From: Synanceia verrucosa
Lineage: Eukaryota; Chordata; Actinopteri; Perciformes; Synanceiidae
NCBI GenBank assembly: GCA_029721515.1
Contig: CM056563.1
Coordinates: 13,395,454 to 13,459,453, forward strand
DNA: 64,000 bases
Direction of reading: 5' to 3'
Below the pieces are notes generated by a model, which made no database searches, had not been told where the DNA came from, and was given only the letters and a program-made list of their open reading frames with translations. Shown in pieces: positions 63,147 to 64,000 of this stretch (within the stretch, counting starts at the first letter, position 1; every line of letters begins with the position of its first letter). A program made the translations under genes and the position numbers.

Positions 63147-64000
63147 TCACAGTTTCTGCTGTGCTGACACCCCCTTCCAGTAATCAAGGATATCATGGAG
63201 GTCCTCGCCTTTAGCAAACTGCACCTTTTTTCTAAGGGCGTTCCCAGCTGTCACGTAACACGCCTCATCGCGCTGGCCTTTCCGATAAGGACGAAAGCGC
63301 TCCCAGATCCGCAGTGAGCTCTCTGAGGAGTACTCTGGGCTGGAGGAGTAGCCAGAGTAACTGGAATGGTGGCGGGCAGGTGAGAGCTGGGAGTAAGATG
63401 CTGCATCCCTCCGGGAGCGCGTCAGGGGCTTTAGGAAGGAAACCCTTTGGGCTGGGGAGCCTTGGTGGGAGCCTTCATAATAAAGAGCTGGGACGGAGTG
63501 GCGGTGCTCCGAGCAGTGGTAGTCCTGCTGCACCTCCAGCTGCTGCTGCTGTTGCTGTTGTTGTTGTTGTTGTTGTTGTATTTGTTGTTGTTGATGGTAA
63601 TGATGTGGCTTCTGGCTGTCCTGATGTTGAGCACCAACACCACCACTGTCGCAACCACCACCACCCCCTCCTCCACAGCTCCCACTCCCCACTAAAGGCA
63701 GCCTCTCTAAAGGCTCCCCACAGCCCACAGGACTGGCCCGGTCTGGGTACTGCTGCTGCTGTTGATTACAGCTGTCTGGGCTCCGCGGCTCGGGAACATC
63801 CAGGCTATACACTCTAGCTCCTCCACGTTCCCTGTCCCGACCCATTGAGCCACAAGAGGTGGTGCTGCACTGTTTCTTGACTGCATTTACAATAACCACA
63901 GCTGCATCTGCACTCATTTGCCGCTGAATTGGACGTACAGCAGTAGCTGGTGGAGGTGGCCTATAGGGGGGTGTGATGACAAAGCCACCACCACTGATCC
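63147..64000 (-). CDS. elfn2: ELFN-family protein, C-terminal 283 residues (partial)
   Basis: The frame is open to the right edge: codons continue upstream of the internal Met at 63915-63917 (GGFVITPPYRPPPP...QRQMSADAAVV), so this is the cytoplasmic tail of a larger protein. Features are proline-rich stretches, a polyglutamine tract, a Gly-run, and the C-terminus ALRKKVQFAKGEDLHDILDYW ending at TGA (63147-63149). KVQF (63216-63227) is the RVxF-type docking motif of protein phosphatase 1; ELFN1 and ELFN2 are also called PPP1R28 and PPP1R29. ELFN proteins (about 820 aa, LRR plus FnIII ectodomain, one TM helix, single coding exon) are postsynaptic and bind group III mGluRs in trans. Choice of ELFN2 over ELFN1 rests on synteny with GTPBP1 and SGSM3 (human 22q13.1). 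Confidence 0.85.
   Translation of the reverse strand, partial: ISGGGFVITPPYRPPPPATAVRPIQRQMSADAAVVIVNAVKKQCSTTSCGSMGRDRERGGARVYSLDVPEPRSPDSCNQQQQQYPDRASPVGCGEPLERLPLVGSGSCGGGGGGGCDSGGVGAQHQDSQKPHHYHQQQQIQQQQQQQQQQQQQLEVQQDYHCSEHRHSVPALYYEGSHQGSPAQRVSFLKPLTRSRRDAASYSQLSPARHHSSYSGYSSSPEYSSESSLRIWERFRPYRKGQRDEACYVTAGNALRKKVQFAKGEDLHDILDYWKGVSAQQKL
63538..63593 (-). repeat. elfn2: CAG/CAA tract encoding polyglutamine in elfn2
   Basis: In the elfn2 frame this reads QQQQ, I, then about 13 Q. It is mostly CAA with some CAG, a mixture that slows slippage. It lies between the proline-rich and the phosphatase-docking parts of the tail. Confidence 0.9.

Noticed and set aside
63314..63817. 167-codon plus-strand ORF opposite elfn2
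   Set aside because: Antisense shadow of the elfn2 CAG/CAA and GGN tracts; composition is low-complexity Val/Leu/Ala.
63147..63917. elfn2 starting at the Met at 63915-63917
   Set aside because: The frame is open upstream to the window edge with typical ELFN tail sequence, so this Met is internal.
1..64000. CRISPR arrays, operons, toxin-antitoxin or phage systems
   Set aside because: Introns, synteny and repeat content show vertebrate nuclear DNA; no spaced direct repeats of CRISPR type are seen.

Overview
The window is vertebrate nuclear DNA, almost certainly from a ray-finned fish. Introns are short with GT-AG boundaries. TG/CA microsatellites are abundant. The interspersed repeats are teleost-type: Tc1, PIF/Harbinger-like and TTAA-flanked MITEs, hAT remnants, and the dispersed family ending in (GGAT)n. 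I see no bacterial, phage, plasmid or CRISPR features.

Layout. (1) 544-6657, plus strand: a complete GTPBP1 gene, 14 coding exons that sum exactly to 682 codons plus stop. (2) 8886-15264, minus strand: a complete SGSM3 gene, 20 coding exons, 755 codons plus stop. It converges on GTPBP1, with about 2.2 kb of shared 3' sequence between the two stops. Its non-coding leader probably runs back to a CpG-rich promoter near 19.66-19.99 kb. (3) About 20-63 kb: a gene-poor, repeat-rich 43 kb in which I recognise no complete protein-coding gene. It contains at least four TTAA-flanked MITEs across the window, two TWA-flanked Harbinger-like MITEs (one nested in an older repeat), two Tc1 remnants (one interrupted), hAT/ZMYM1-like remnants, about six copies of a (GGAT)n-tailed family, a locally duplicated 5-kb-apart segment and several microsatellites. 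Possible signs of an unannotated plus-strand transcript are a terminal-exon-like ORF at 29536-29641 and a recursive-splice-like motif at 26985-27012. (4) 63147-64000, minus strand: the 3' end of an ELFN-family gene, most likely elfn2, open to the window edge. It carries a C-terminal PP1-docking KVQF motif and a polyglutamine tract.

GTPBP1, SGSM3 and ELFN2 all lie on human 22q13.1 (established knowledge), so the window is a conserved syntenic block. The three proteins do not form one pathway: GTPBP1 is an EF-Tu-like GTPase linked to translation and RNA decay, SGSM3 is a TBC/SH3/RUN regulator of Rab signalling, and ELFN2 is a neuronal postsynaptic adhesion protein. The gene-poor interval next to the neural gene may hold cis-regulatory elements. 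I point out segments with that look, but conservation cannot be tested here.
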